Origin: Bacillota bacterium
GTDB lineage: Bacteria; Bacillota_C; Negativicutes; Sporomusales; Sporomusaceae
Assembly: GCA_023441125.1 (NCBI GenBank)
Contig: JAEZQV010000270.1
Span: 1-20,170 of the forward strand
Direction: 5' to 3'
DNA length: 20,170 nt
Part shown: positions 7,381 to 14,832 of the stretch, piece after piece
Layout: every line of letters starts with the position of its first letter
How positions within the stretch are numbered: the stretch's first letter is position 1
Program-made: the position numbers and the translations under genes
The notes under the pieces: model-generated
Database searches by the model: none
What the model was told of the DNA's origin: nothing
What the model saw: the letters and a program-made list of their open reading frames with translations, nothing else

Positions 7381-8476
7381 AATTACCTCTATACAGGGCA
7401 AGTCCAAGCGCTACAGCCAATTGCGGGGCTAAGCCGCGCAAGTATGGTTCATCTACAGACGGCCCCAGTTGTACTCGTGCGAGTGAATTGTGTGCTACCA
7501 GTTGGCTATTCCCAAACTGTGCCGTAAACTGCTCGGCCAATTTATCCATTCTGGCGCCGCCGCCGGTAAGATGCATGCGTTCAATCACCGTCTCACGGTT
7601 TTGCAGTTGATAATATTCGAGAGTGCGCCTTACCTCGCGTACAATCTCGCCGCTGACTTCTGCCAGTTGCTGCAGCACCGCCGTTTTTTCCCCTGCCAGG
7701 TTATTGCCTTGCAAAAGTCCGGTCAGATTTTGTTTTGAACGCTCAGCCGCCAGATAATCAAGCTGCAGCGTCTGCATAATCACTTCGGTAAATCTGCGGC
7801 TGCCGAAGGGCAATGACCGGGTGACCACAGGAATCGATTCCTGAAAAATTATAATCTGGGAAGAGTGGCCGCCAATATCAATAACCGCGGCATTTTCACC
7901 CTCGGGCAGAGTACGCGACAGCGCCACTGCTTCAATGTCTATGGCTAACGGCCGGCAATTAGCCGCCTTTACTACATGGATCAAGGTATCAACAAGCCGG
8001 CGCGGCGCGGCAACAAGCAGCACCCGTAACTCGGCTTCCGTTTTTCCCGGTCCGATTATGGCATAGTCGTGATAATAGCTGTCAGACTCAAAGGGTATGT
8101 ATTTTTCCAGTTCCCACTTGATAGCCTCTTTTAACTCGGCGGTACTCATGGCAGGCAATAGTATCACCCGGACAAAGACAGAACTGCCGGCGACAGCGAC
8201 AACAACATCCCGGGAGAAAATTTCACAGCTGGCCAGCATTTTTCTGACTGCAGCGGCCAGTTCAGCGGGATCGAGGATATAACCGGTATCGTCGATTAAG
8301 CCGGGTGGTACATCAAACAGGCCTGCTGCTTTGAGTACGGCGTGTCCGGTAACTTGTGACACTTCGGCAATCTTGATACAGCTTGTCCCAATATCAAGGC
8401 CGACAACAGCGGTTGGCGGACCGATAAAGCAGTGTATTAGCTTCTTTTTTAAGCTAACAAAATCATGTAACGTCAT
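7367..8476 (-). CDS. pilM: Type IV pilus assembly ATPase-like protein PilM
   Basis: Actin/FtsA-like cytoplasmic protein that binds nucleotide and the PilN tail, forming the cytoplasmic ring of the pilus machine. The 369 residues carry the phosphate-1 motif GLDIGTSCIKIAEV (26-39), phosphate-2 motif VIDIGGHSSQII (198-209) and adenosine motif LTGGGARM (303-310), all in the usual order. The start is the ATG at 8476, overlapping the ComFB-like gene by 14 bases. Its ribosome site is weak, so translation may depend on coupling to the upstream gene. The frame extends further upstream without a good start. Confidence 0.94.
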   Translation of the reverse strand: MTLHDFVSLKKKLIHCFIGPPTAVVGLDIGTSCIKIAEVSQVTGHAVLKAAGLFDVPPGLIDDTGYILDPAELAAAVRKMLASCEIFSRDVVVAVAGSSVFVRVILLPAMSTAELKEAIKWELEKYIPFESDSYYHDYAIIGPGKTEAELRVLLVAAPRRLVDTLIHVVKAANCRPLAIDIEAVALSRTLPEGENAAVIDIGGHSSQIIIFQESIPVVTRSLPFGSRRFTEVIMQTLQLDYLAAERSKQNLTGLLQGNNLAGEKTAVLQQLAEVSGEIVREVRRTLEYYQLQNRETVIERMHLTGGGARMDKLAEQFTAQFGNSQLVAHNSLARVQLGPSVDEPYLRGLAPQLAVALGLALYRGNYANR

Positions 8477-8735
8477 GATGAGGCTTACTCGCCACGATCT
8501 GCACCGCATGGCTGATGGCAGTATAGATATCAATATTAAACTGCTGTTCCAGTGCCTTAATCCGGGTAAACGTTTCTCCCTGTGTTGTCACCGTATAACG
8601 GGGTGGCAAAAAATTCAGGGCCAGGGCAGCAACATCGTAACGGCATTTTTCACAATGGCACACATTTCTATGATTAACCATTACTTCATCAAGCCGTTCC
8701 CATACAAGATCTTCCATATAGTTCTTAACTTGCAT
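8463..8735 (-). CDS. ComFB-family protein
   Basis: A 90-residue protein that fits the late-competence ComFB family: VKNYMEDLVWERLDEVM at the start, a cysteine cluster C-H-C-E-K-C (Cys26, 28, 31) followed by a short helix with DVAALALNFLPPRY, then VTTQGE and a C-terminal helical part. The cysteines suggest metal binding. B. subtilis comFB lies in the comF operon; ComFB-like proteins of cyanobacteria have been reported as cyclic-dinucleotide receptors linked to pili, so a signalling role in this operon is plausible but inferred. The start could be the ATG (ten bases after GGAGG) or the TTG one codon earlier (seven bases). It sits between the last minor pilin and pilM. Confidence 0.85.
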   Translation of the reverse strand: MQVKNYMEDLVWERLDEVMVNHRNVCHCEKCRYDVAALALNFLPPRYTVTTQGETFTRIKALEQQFNIDIYTAISHAVQIVASKPHHDVT

Positions 8736-8757
8736 CAATCCAATACCTCCAAATAAA

Positions 8758-9756
8758 TTAATAGTTGCTATACGAATTTATTGTAAATGTCGACCCCAAA
8801 TACGGCAAAAAAGCCAGTATAACTTCTGTATCGTAAGTTACTGTGCCATGTATAATCAGATTTCCGCGGGAAATCATGCTGCCGTACAGCTCGGCCGAAT
8901 TTTTAATAACAGAGTCGCCGGTTCCGCCAGCAATTAAAATTGCCCGGTTAACATAGCCGTTAACTTCAATTTCCTTGGCAGCAATGATTCGCAGCTTGCC
9001 GGTAAGATGGGCGTCATCATTAATAGTTGTCTTTCCCTTCACAAAGATACTAGCCGTATTATTAGCCGCAGTCGCTATATTCCCGTCAATGATAAAATCT
9101 CCATTCACATAATACAGGCCGGACAGACCGGCAAAGGTTTCACCCCTGTTAATTACCGGCGGTAATGCGGCAGCGCTGCTATAATCAGTCTCGTTACCCG
9201 CCGGGAAAATAAAATTATTTAAATTTGGCTGTATTTCTCCCTGGGCATACCCCTTATTATCAATACTCCCCTTACTGCCAACCGCCCCCTGCCAAATCTT
9301 GCTGCTGTTGCCTACAGTCACTGAAGTATCTGAATACACAGGAAAGCTATACACTCCCCGGGGAGTTACCTTTAACACCTGCAGGCGTCTTGCGGTCTTG
9401 TCATTGTTGCCCACAATGCCGGTAGCTTTTATAGTACATACATTCCAGGAATTGGCCACCTCCACAGTAAAGGTGCCGGCAGTAGCTGTGCCGGGGTTTT
9501 TCAGCTGAGACGTAAAGCTATTACCAGGCGAGGTCACAAAATCATTCTTACGTTTTAATTTGACAATTGCCCATTGAACTCCTGCTTCGGCCAGATACTC
9601 GGCCGCAATGCCGTTACGATAATCCCTGCTAATATCCATTTCGGTTGAACTTAATGCAATAAGTGCTCCGCCTAGGACAAGCAGAAGAGTCATCAGCAAC
9701 AGCGCCAGCAGCCCGGCCGAACCGGCTTGCCGGTCTAATAGCCAATCGTGCCGCAA
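8758..9756 (-). CDS. PilX/GspK-like minor pilin with beta-rich C-terminal domain
   Basis: A 332-residue membrane-anchored protein. A hydrophobic helix (about 14-38) is followed by STEMDISRDYRNGIAAEYLAEAGVQWA, matching the N-terminal region of PilX-type minor pilins (an AEAG motif shortly after the helix). There is no Glu at mature position 5, as is common in PilX/GspK. The rest is Gly/Asn/Thr-rich with short repeating strands (about 135-332: YVNGDFIIDGNI, TGKLRIIAAKEIEVNGYV, ELYGSMISRGNLIIHGTV) that look like a beta-helix or bactofilin-like stack. The start is TTG with GGAGG six bases upstream. It follows PilW by 20 bases. It is probably a pilus-tip component; an adhesive role is inference. 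Confidence 0.75.
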   Translation of the reverse strand: MRHDWLLDRQAGSAGLLALLLMTLLLVLGGALIALSSTEMDISRDYRNGIAAEYLAEAGVQWAIVKLKRKNDFVTSPGNSFTSQLKNPGTATAGTFTVEVANSWNVCTIKATGIVGNNDKTARRLQVLKVTPRGVYSFPVYSDTSVTVGNSSKIWQGAVGSKGSIDNKGYAQGEIQPNLNNFIFPAGNETDYSSAAALPPVINRGETFAGLSGLYYVNGDFIIDGNIATAANNTASIFVKGKTTINDDAHLTGKLRIIAAKEIEVNGYVNRAILIAGGTGDSVIKNSAELYGSMISRGNLIIHGTVTYDTEVILAFLPYLGSTFTINSYSNY

Positions 9757-9776
9757 GACTGCCCTCCCCCTTAAAC

Positions 9777-10316
9777 TTACTTAAGTGCCTGAACCATGCT
9801 GACAACGGCCGAATTGGTTTCCCATTGCTGGCCGGTACTCGTGTCGACAGCAATAACCGTAATAACGACATAACTGCTAGCAGCACCATTGGGCTGACTG
9901 AATAATGGCTCGTTATTGGCGTTGATCGTAACACGGTTGAATCCTTTAACGTTGTCACCCGTTACCGGCTGGGGCGAAGAATACGGCGCCACCCCGCCAT
10001 GATATAATTTATGATCACTGCCTACACTGTACCGATAAATATAATTCAGCTGTGATCCCGACTTTCTATTCCGGTAGGTAATTGACTTATCATTTTCCAG
10101 GATATACTGATCGCCATAACGCAAGTTTCTCACCATGCTGTCAAGGGCAAATCTGGCGGTTTGCTGCACTTCGGACCGGCTACTGCCTGCCCGCCAGGCC
10201 GACAAAGCAGCATCTAACAGCCGATAAGTCCCTGCCAGCAGCAGCACCATTACCATCAGGCCCACAACAAGTTCCAGCAAAGTTACGCCCTTTTGCCCTG
10301 CTGAACCGTCTTTCAT
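9777..10316 (-). CDS. Minor pilin, PilW/GspJ type
   Basis: A 179-residue prepilin. The leader MKDGSAGQKG ends in Gly at the peptidase site, and the mature protein begins VTLLELVVGL with Glu at position 5. A hydrophobic N-terminal helix follows. The region after it, SRSEVQQTARFALDSMVRNLR, is the typical GspJ/PilW pattern. The C-terminal half is a soluble beta-rich domain. The ATG lies nine bases after AGGAG. It is the third of four consecutive minor pilin genes, which together probably form the initiating tip complex. Confidence 0.85.
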   Translation of the reverse strand: MKDGSAGQKGVTLLELVVGLMVMVLLLAGTYRLLDAALSAWRAGSSRSEVQQTARFALDSMVRNLRYGDQYILENDKSITYRNRKSGSQLNYIYRYSVGSDHKLYHGGVAPYSSPQPVTGDNVKGFNRVTINANNEPLFSQPNGAASSYVVITVIAVDTSTGQQWETNSAVVSMVQALK

Positions 10317-10346
10317 CTAGGTTCTCTCCTATCGCTTGGCAAGCTA

Positions 10347-10775
10347 TCATTCAAGTTTCGAAAAAAACGCAGTCATCCGGACATCACAAGCCTGTCCCTG
10401 CCGGGTCCAGTAGACAACAACCACTACCTCGGTTAAATTGCTGTCCTCCATACTGGTCGCGGCCGTTGTCGTTACATAGTAGTGTACGCCTTTGACCGTA
10501 ACCGGCAGCGCTTCCGTGGTATCCTGCCAGGCAAGCTCGGCCGGCATGCTCTGATTTGACCAGTAATTGTAAGATTTTAGCTTTAAAAGTTCTATTTGCT
10601 TTTGCGCTAAATTTGCGGCCACTGTATATTCAGCAGCATTTTTATTACTCCAGGTAGATTGAATAAACATTCCTGCCGTGGCCACTAGGGTTGTTGCGAT
10701 AATCATTACCGCCAAAATCACTTCGGCCATAACAAACCCAGCCTGCAGCCCGCTTTTTTCTTCTGCGCCTATCAT
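10347..10775 (-). CDS. Minor pilin, PilV/GspI type
   Basis: A 142-residue prepilin. Cleavage after the Gly of LQAG would give a mature start FVMAEVILAVMIIATTLV with Glu at position 5. The leader is 13 residues. The sequence after the helix, AANLAQKQIELLK, resembles the AxxLAQxxxE pattern of GspI/PilV. The ATG overlaps the stop of the upstream gene (ATGA), a classic coupled arrangement. The small soluble domain has no other feature I recognise. Confidence 0.82.
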   Translation of the reverse strand: MIGAEEKSGLQAGFVMAEVILAVMIIATTLVATAGMFIQSTWSNKNAAEYTVAANLAQKQIELLKLKSYNYWSNQSMPAELAWQDTTEALPVTVKGVHYYVTTTAATSMEDSNLTEVVVVVYWTRQGQACDVRMTAFFSKLE

Positions 10776-11218
10776 TCCATACGTACCCGTCCCTGCGAAT
10801 CAATAATTACTTTTCTGCTTAAACCGGGTATTTTGGTGCTATTGAGTATAATGCTTGTTCCCATTTTATAAGGCAGTCCGGGCAACCCGTCGGCATCAAA
10901 AGTAATATACGAATTCACCACAGCTACCGACCGCGGCAAGGGCACTGTCTTTTTGCTCCAGGCGCTCACCGTCACCGCATAGTGATAGGGAACGCCGGAG
11001 GCAAATGTCATCTGCGGTGCTACCTGTCCGCCAGAATTAATCGCCATTTGCTGCATCCAGCGCAAGTCAGCCATTAATTGTCTGGCTGCAGTATCAAGCT
11101 CATGCCGGGCAACTGAATTGCCCAGTTTCGGCGTAAGCAGCGCCGCGGCAATTGCCAAAACAGCGGCAACGAGTAAGACTTCGAGCAGCGTAAAGCCGTT
11201 TTTTCCCGGTTTTTGCAT
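10772..11218 (-). CDS. Minor pilin, GspH/FimT type
   Basis: A 148-residue prepilin with leader MQKPGKNG and mature start FTLLEVLLVAAVLAIAAAL (Glu at position 5). The next part, ELDTAARQLMADLRWMQQMAINSG, is the hallmark of GspH/FimT (a helix with LxxDLRxxQxxA). The C-terminal half ends in a beta strand with SRKVIIDSQGRVRM, also typical. The ATG at 11218 gives the normal short leader, with AAGG seven bases upstream. An upstream ATG at 11257 would overlap the peptidase gene and give an unusually long leader. The gap to the prepilin peptidase gene is 14 bases. Confidence 0.86.
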   Translation of the reverse strand: MQKPGKNGFTLLEVLLVAAVLAIAAALLTPKLGNSVARHELDTAARQLMADLRWMQQMAINSGGQVAPQMTFASGVPYHYAVTVSAWSKKTVPLPRSVAVVNSYITFDADGLPGLPYKMGTSIILNSTKIPGLSRKVIIDSQGRVRME

Positions 11219-11232
11219 ACCACGGCCTTTTT

Positions 11233-11985
11233 TCACCGGAAATTCTGTAAATACCATTGCAGGATCCCATCCCCATATAACGCACTTATAAAAGCGCCAA
11301 TAGCAATAAACGGTCCAAACGGAATAAACTCTTTACGTCCTTTTACTTTCGCCAGCAACAATATCAGGCCCCCGGCTCCGCCGATCACAAAGGACAAAAA
11401 CAAGGTTAATACCGTATACTTCAACCCCAGCCACAAACCGAGGGCAGTAACGAACTTAATGTCACCGCCGCCCATTCCGCCCCGGGTTAGTATAGCAATA
11501 GCCAACAGGAGTCCCCCGCCGGCAATCCCGGCTACAGCCATATCCAGCAAGTGCCGATTGCCGGTGTAGAGATTGATTGCAATACCTGCTGCCGCAAACC
11601 AAATCAGCACTTTATCCAAGATAAGCTGGCAGTCATAATCAATGAAGGCAATTACGGTAAGAAATGAAATAAAGATAAAGAACTGCAAAAATTCACAGTC
11701 AGAATGAGCAGCATGAAAACACCATAAAAACAGTACTCCGGTTAGCAGTTCAACAACTATATAGCGTAATGAAATAGCCTGTTTACAATATCGGCATTGG
11801 CCACCCTGCAGCCAATAGCTTACAACAGGTATTAACTCATAAGGCTTGAGCGGGGTATTACAGGCTGGACAGCATGATGCCGGTGCAATTATGGACTGGT
11901 GCCGCGGTAAGCGGTAAATACAGACATTGAGAAAACTGCCCATGCATAAACCCAGTAAAAGAACAAATGCGCTTAACAACAGCAT
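11233..11985 (-). CDS. pilD: Prepilin peptidase / N-methyltransferase
   Basis: Inner-membrane aspartyl protease that removes the leader of the prepilins encoded around it and methylates the new N-terminus. The 250 residues show MGSFLNVCIYRLP near the start, the methylase-domain cysteine pairs C39-x2-C42 and C64-x2-C67, and the two catalytic aspartates, Asp116 in FIDYD and Asp175 in MGGGDIKF. Several transmembrane segments and a late PFGPFIAIG motif complete the family pattern. The start is uncertain: the ATG at 11985 is only one base after AGGAG, while the TTG two codons later has seven-base spacing. The frame is open back to the pilin gene. Confidence 0.94.
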   Translation of the reverse strand: MLLLSAFVLLLGLCMGSFLNVCIYRLPRHQSIIAPASCCPACNTPLKPYELIPVVSYWLQGGQCRYCKQAISLRYIVVELLTGVLFLWCFHAAHSDCEFLQFFIFISFLTVIAFIDYDCQLILDKVLIWFAAAGIAINLYTGNRHLLDMAVAGIAGGGLLLAIAILTRGGMGGGDIKFVTALGLWLGLKYTVLTLFLSFVIGGAGGLILLLAKVKGRKEFIPFGPFIAIGAFISALYGDGILQWYLQNFR

Positions 11986-12053
11986 TCTCCTTTTGTAACG
12001 ATTGCGTTCTGATTGTCTAAGCAGTTCTTTTTTGTAACTACCAAGTATAAGCT

Positions 12054-12437
12054 TTATTGCTGTTTTTCCGACCAATCGGCATAATATTTCTTGCTATTGA
12101 TACTCGCAACAGCCCGCCCCTCTTCGATACCGTAAGAAACAGCGTTGTTTTGGTATTTAAACCCCTGGGTTCCTTCTGTAAGCGTGGAAGTAAAGTAGAC
12201 AGCCAATGAGCTGATACTGGTAGGGGTTGCGCCATATTGCGTATAATACTGGGCAATCGCACTGTCGATCGACCTTAAATCCGCCTGAATCCTTGCTTTG
12301 ATAGCGGCGTCTGTGGTACTTGCAAATTTGGGGACAGCGATGGCGGCCAAAATGCCGATAATAGCAACTACAACCATCAATTCCACTAAAGTAAAGCCTT
12401 TTTGATGTAACCTGAGTCTTCGCATGCTGATTAACAT
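12054..12437 (-). CDS. pilA: Major type IV pilin
   Basis: A 127-residue prepilin, the likely main subunit of the fibre. The 14-residue leader ends HQKG, and the mature protein starts FTLVELMVVVAIIGILAAIA with Glu at position 5. This helix is followed by a small globular domain with IDSAIAQYYTQYGATP. No cysteine is present, so there is no disulfide loop as in proteobacterial pilins. The start at 12437 has GAGGGGG six bases upstream; an ATG four codons later would give a shorter leader. It sits between pilC and the prepilin peptidase gene, with 43 bases upstream and 68 downstream. Confidence 0.93.
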   Translation of the reverse strand: MLISMRRLRLHQKGFTLVELMVVVAIIGILAAIAVPKFASTTDAAIKARIQADLRSIDSAIAQYYTQYGATPTSISSLAVYFTSTLTEGTQGFKYQNNAVSYGIEEGRAVASINSKKYYADWSEKQQ

Positions 12438-12480
12438 ATCTTTCCCCCTCTTCTTCGACTTTCTTGCTGCCCCAATCGCA

Positions 12481-13701
12481 TCATTGGGGAAACCTGGTGA
12501 CGATATCAAACATCGGCAGGATGATTGACAATACGATAAAGCCAACGATGATCCCCACTACTCCAATCAAGAGCGGTTCCAGCATACTGCTTAAGCGTCC
12601 CACCAGGTCATCAACATCGCTGTCATAAAAATCAGCAATCTTTTCCAGCATGGTGTCCAGCCGGCCGGTTTCTTCCCCAATCGCGATCATCTGAACCACC
12701 ATCGGCGGAAATGCAGTATTGGCACCCAGTGGCGCTGCCAGGCCAAAACCGTGCCGGACACTGGCTTGCGCATTACTTACGGCCTGCGTCATGCTACGAT
12801 TCCCTATTATTTGTTTCACCACTTCCAATGCCGTAAGAATGGGCACACCGCTTCGCACCAGGGTAGCCAGTGTCCGGCAGAAGCGGGCAATCGCCAGCTT
12901 GCGCCATAACGACCCAAACAGCGGCAGCCGCAGCAGCCCCTGATCAATAATCAGCCGGCTCTTGGGCCGGCTTGCCAATGCCGCCACGCTGTAAGCGATT
13001 ACCGTCAAGCTGGTTACCAGCCACAAGCCAAATTCCATAAAAAGTCTGCTTAGTTCCAGGAGCAGGCGGGTCGGCAGTGGTAATTCGATCTGCAGATCGG
13101 CGAATAGCTTGGCAAAGACCGGTAGAATATACGTTAAAATAAACAGCACACAGACTACGGCTAGACCGACAACAAAGCCGGGATACAGCAAAGCCGCTAC
13201 CAGCCGCTCTTTGAGCTTGTGCTCCTTTTCATAATGGATTGCCAGCCGGGTGAGTATTTCATCCAGCAGGCCGGCCATTTCCCCGGCCTCAATCATCTTA
13301 ATCATCAGGTTAGAAAAAATATCCTTATGCTCAGCCATGGCCCGGGAGAGCATTTCACCCTCCTGGATTTTTTTATGCATTGTTATTAATGCAGCTTTAA
13401 GCCTCGGACTGTGAGCCTGATCGACAAGTATCTTCAAACAAGTCAGCAAGGCAATGCCGGCATCCAGCATAGCAGCAAACTGCCGGCAGAAAACTGCCAA
13501 TTCTCTGCTGCTTATCCGCTGTAAGCTGGCTATCCAGGCACGAAGGTCCCGGTGGGAATTACCCGTCTTTATCTGGGTAACAAAATAGCCTTTGTCCCGG
13601 ATATAAGCGGCGACTGCTGCTTCATTCTCGGCAATGATATTGCCTGATAACAACTGACCGTTTCTGTCCCGCGCCTTATAGCTATAAGTTTTGGCCACCA
13701 T
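12481..13701 (-). CDS. pilC: Type IV pilus platform protein PilC (GspF family)
   Basis: Polytopic inner-membrane protein in the centre of the platform, moved by the PilB and PilT motors. The 406 residues contain two GspF domains (about 68-190 and 271-393), transmembrane segments near 170-195, 220-240 and 375-400, and the motifs FCRQFAAMLDAGI, MIEAGEMAGLL and MIAIGEETGRLD. The end EPLLIGVVGIIVGFIVL is the usual family ending. The ATG has AGAGG only three bases upstream, so the GTG next to it may be the true start. The gap to pilT is 57 bases. Confidence 0.96.
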   Translation of the reverse strand: MVAKTYSYKARDRNGQLLSGNIIAENEAAVAAYIRDKGYFVTQIKTGNSHRDLRAWIASLQRISSRELAVFCRQFAAMLDAGIALLTCLKILVDQAHSPRLKAALITMHKKIQEGEMLSRAMAEHKDIFSNLMIKMIEAGEMAGLLDEILTRLAIHYEKEHKLKERLVAALLYPGFVVGLAVVCVLFILTYILPVFAKLFADLQIELPLPTRLLLELSRLFMEFGLWLVTSLTVIAYSVAALASRPKSRLIIDQGLLRLPLFGSLWRKLAIARFCRTLATLVRSGVPILTALEVVKQIIGNRSMTQAVSNAQASVRHGFGLAAPLGANTAFPPMVVQMIAIGEETGRLDTMLEKIADFYDSDVDDLVGRLSSMLEPLLIGVVGIIVGFIVLSIILPMFDIVTRFPQ

Positions 13702-13758
13702 ACACCTCTAAGCGCTCGCCTACTATACGACCGTTTAACTAACATACTCCTGCCTGCG

Positions 13759-14820
13759 TCATTGATGCCGGTTCAAACTAATGAAGGTTTCCGCATCAAT
13801 AGCTCTTGCTAACGCTTCTTCAAATGTCACAATATCCCGCTGGTATAAATCCCGTAAGGCTGTATCCATAGCCTGCATCCCAAATTTTGCTCCCGTCTGA
13901 ATAACCGACAATAATTGGTAGGTTTTACCTTCCCGAATAAGATTGCGCACGGCCGGAACAGCAAGCAGGATTTCCAGCGCTGCTACCCGGCCTGTCCCAT
14001 CCCGGCGCATTAGCAGCTGCTGGGCGACAATTCCCTGCAGGGTCAGCGCGAGCTGCATCCGGATTTGCTGCTGCTGGTGAGGGGGGAACGTATCGATGAT
14101 TCGGTCAATTGTCTGGGCAGCATCACTTGTATGTAAAGTTGCAAACACTAGATGCCCGGTTTCAGCGGCAGTTATGGCAATGCCAGCGGTTTCCGCATCC
14201 CGCATTTCACCTACCAGGATAACATCCGGATCCTCCCGCAGCGCTGCCCGTAAGGCACTGGCAAAAGACCTGGTATCTGTGCTGATTTCACGTTGACTGA
14301 CAATACTTTTTTTGTGGTTGTGCAAATATTCAATGGGGTCTTCCAGGGTTATAATATGGCAAGCCCGCTCCGTATTAATCAAGTCCAGCATAGCCGCCAA
14401 GGTTGTCGATTTACCGCTGCCGGTGGCTCCGGTGACCAAAACCAGTCCGCGCGGCTTGCGAGCCAACGTTTTCAAGACTGCGGGATAACCCAATTGCTCC
14501 AAGGTCGGGACCTGACCGGCCACCACCCGGATGGCAGCAGCAAGTACGCCGCGCTGCCGGAAAGCATTGACCCGGAAGCGGGCCAAGCCGGCAATAGCAT
14601 AAGCAAAATCGAGTTCGCCGCTATCCAGCAAACAGACAAATTGCTCAGGTTTAGTCATTGCGGTCAGGATCTCTTCCGCATCCGCAGCCATAAGCGGCGG
14701 ATACTTTGTCGGTATCAAGTTACCGTTTATCCGAAAGACAGGGGCTATGCCAACGGCGAGGTGAATGTCTGAGGCCTGTGCCAGTACGGCTTCCCGCAAT
14801 AAATTGTCAATAGCAAACAC
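13759..14820 (-). CDS. pilT: Pilus retraction ATPase PilT
   Basis: Hexameric cytoplasmic ATPase that disassembles the pilus and powers twitching or DNA uptake. The 353 residues carry Walker A GATGSGKST (131-139), the Asp box LEDPIE (159-164), Walker B DVILVGEMRD (199-208), the His box TGHLVFATLHTSDA (221-234) and the PilT-type C-terminal motif VRNLIREGK (291-299). The start is GTG with GGAG six bases upstream. It begins 12 bases after the pilB stop. Its presence argues for retractile type IVa pili and against a pure secretion pseudopilus. Confidence 0.96.
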   Translation of the reverse strand: MFAIDNLLREAVLAQASDIHLAVGIAPVFRINGNLIPTKYPPLMAADAEEILTAMTKPEQFVCLLDSGELDFAYAIAGLARFRVNAFRQRGVLAAAIRVVAGQVPTLEQLGYPAVLKTLARKPRGLVLVTGATGSGKSTTLAAMLDLINTERACHIITLEDPIEYLHNHKKSIVSQREISTDTRSFASALRAALREDPDVILVGEMRDAETAGIAITAAETGHLVFATLHTSDAAQTIDRIIDTFPPHQQQQIRMQLALTLQGIVAQQLLMRRDGTGRVAALEILLAVPAVRNLIREGKTYQLLSVIQTGAKFGMQAMDTALRDLYQRDIVTFEEALARAIDAETFISLNRHQ

Positions 14821-14832
14821 CTGAATCTCCCC

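Noticed and set aside
9777..11218. Minor pilins as a type II secretion pseudopilin set
   Set aside because: GspH/I/J/K-like order is present, but PilT, PilM, PilN and PilO in the same operon point to a type IV pilus; the naming overlap reflects shared ancestry.
12054..12545. Longer pilin reading frame starting inside pilC
   Set aside because: The 36 extra residues do not resemble a pilin leader, and the ATG at 12437 has a strong GAGGGGG ribosome site and gives a normal leader.
14293..14772. Plus-strand open frame of 159 codons opposite pilT
   Set aside because: It lies fully antisense to a gene with all PilT motifs, has no recognisable domain and is explained by the codon bias of the real gene.
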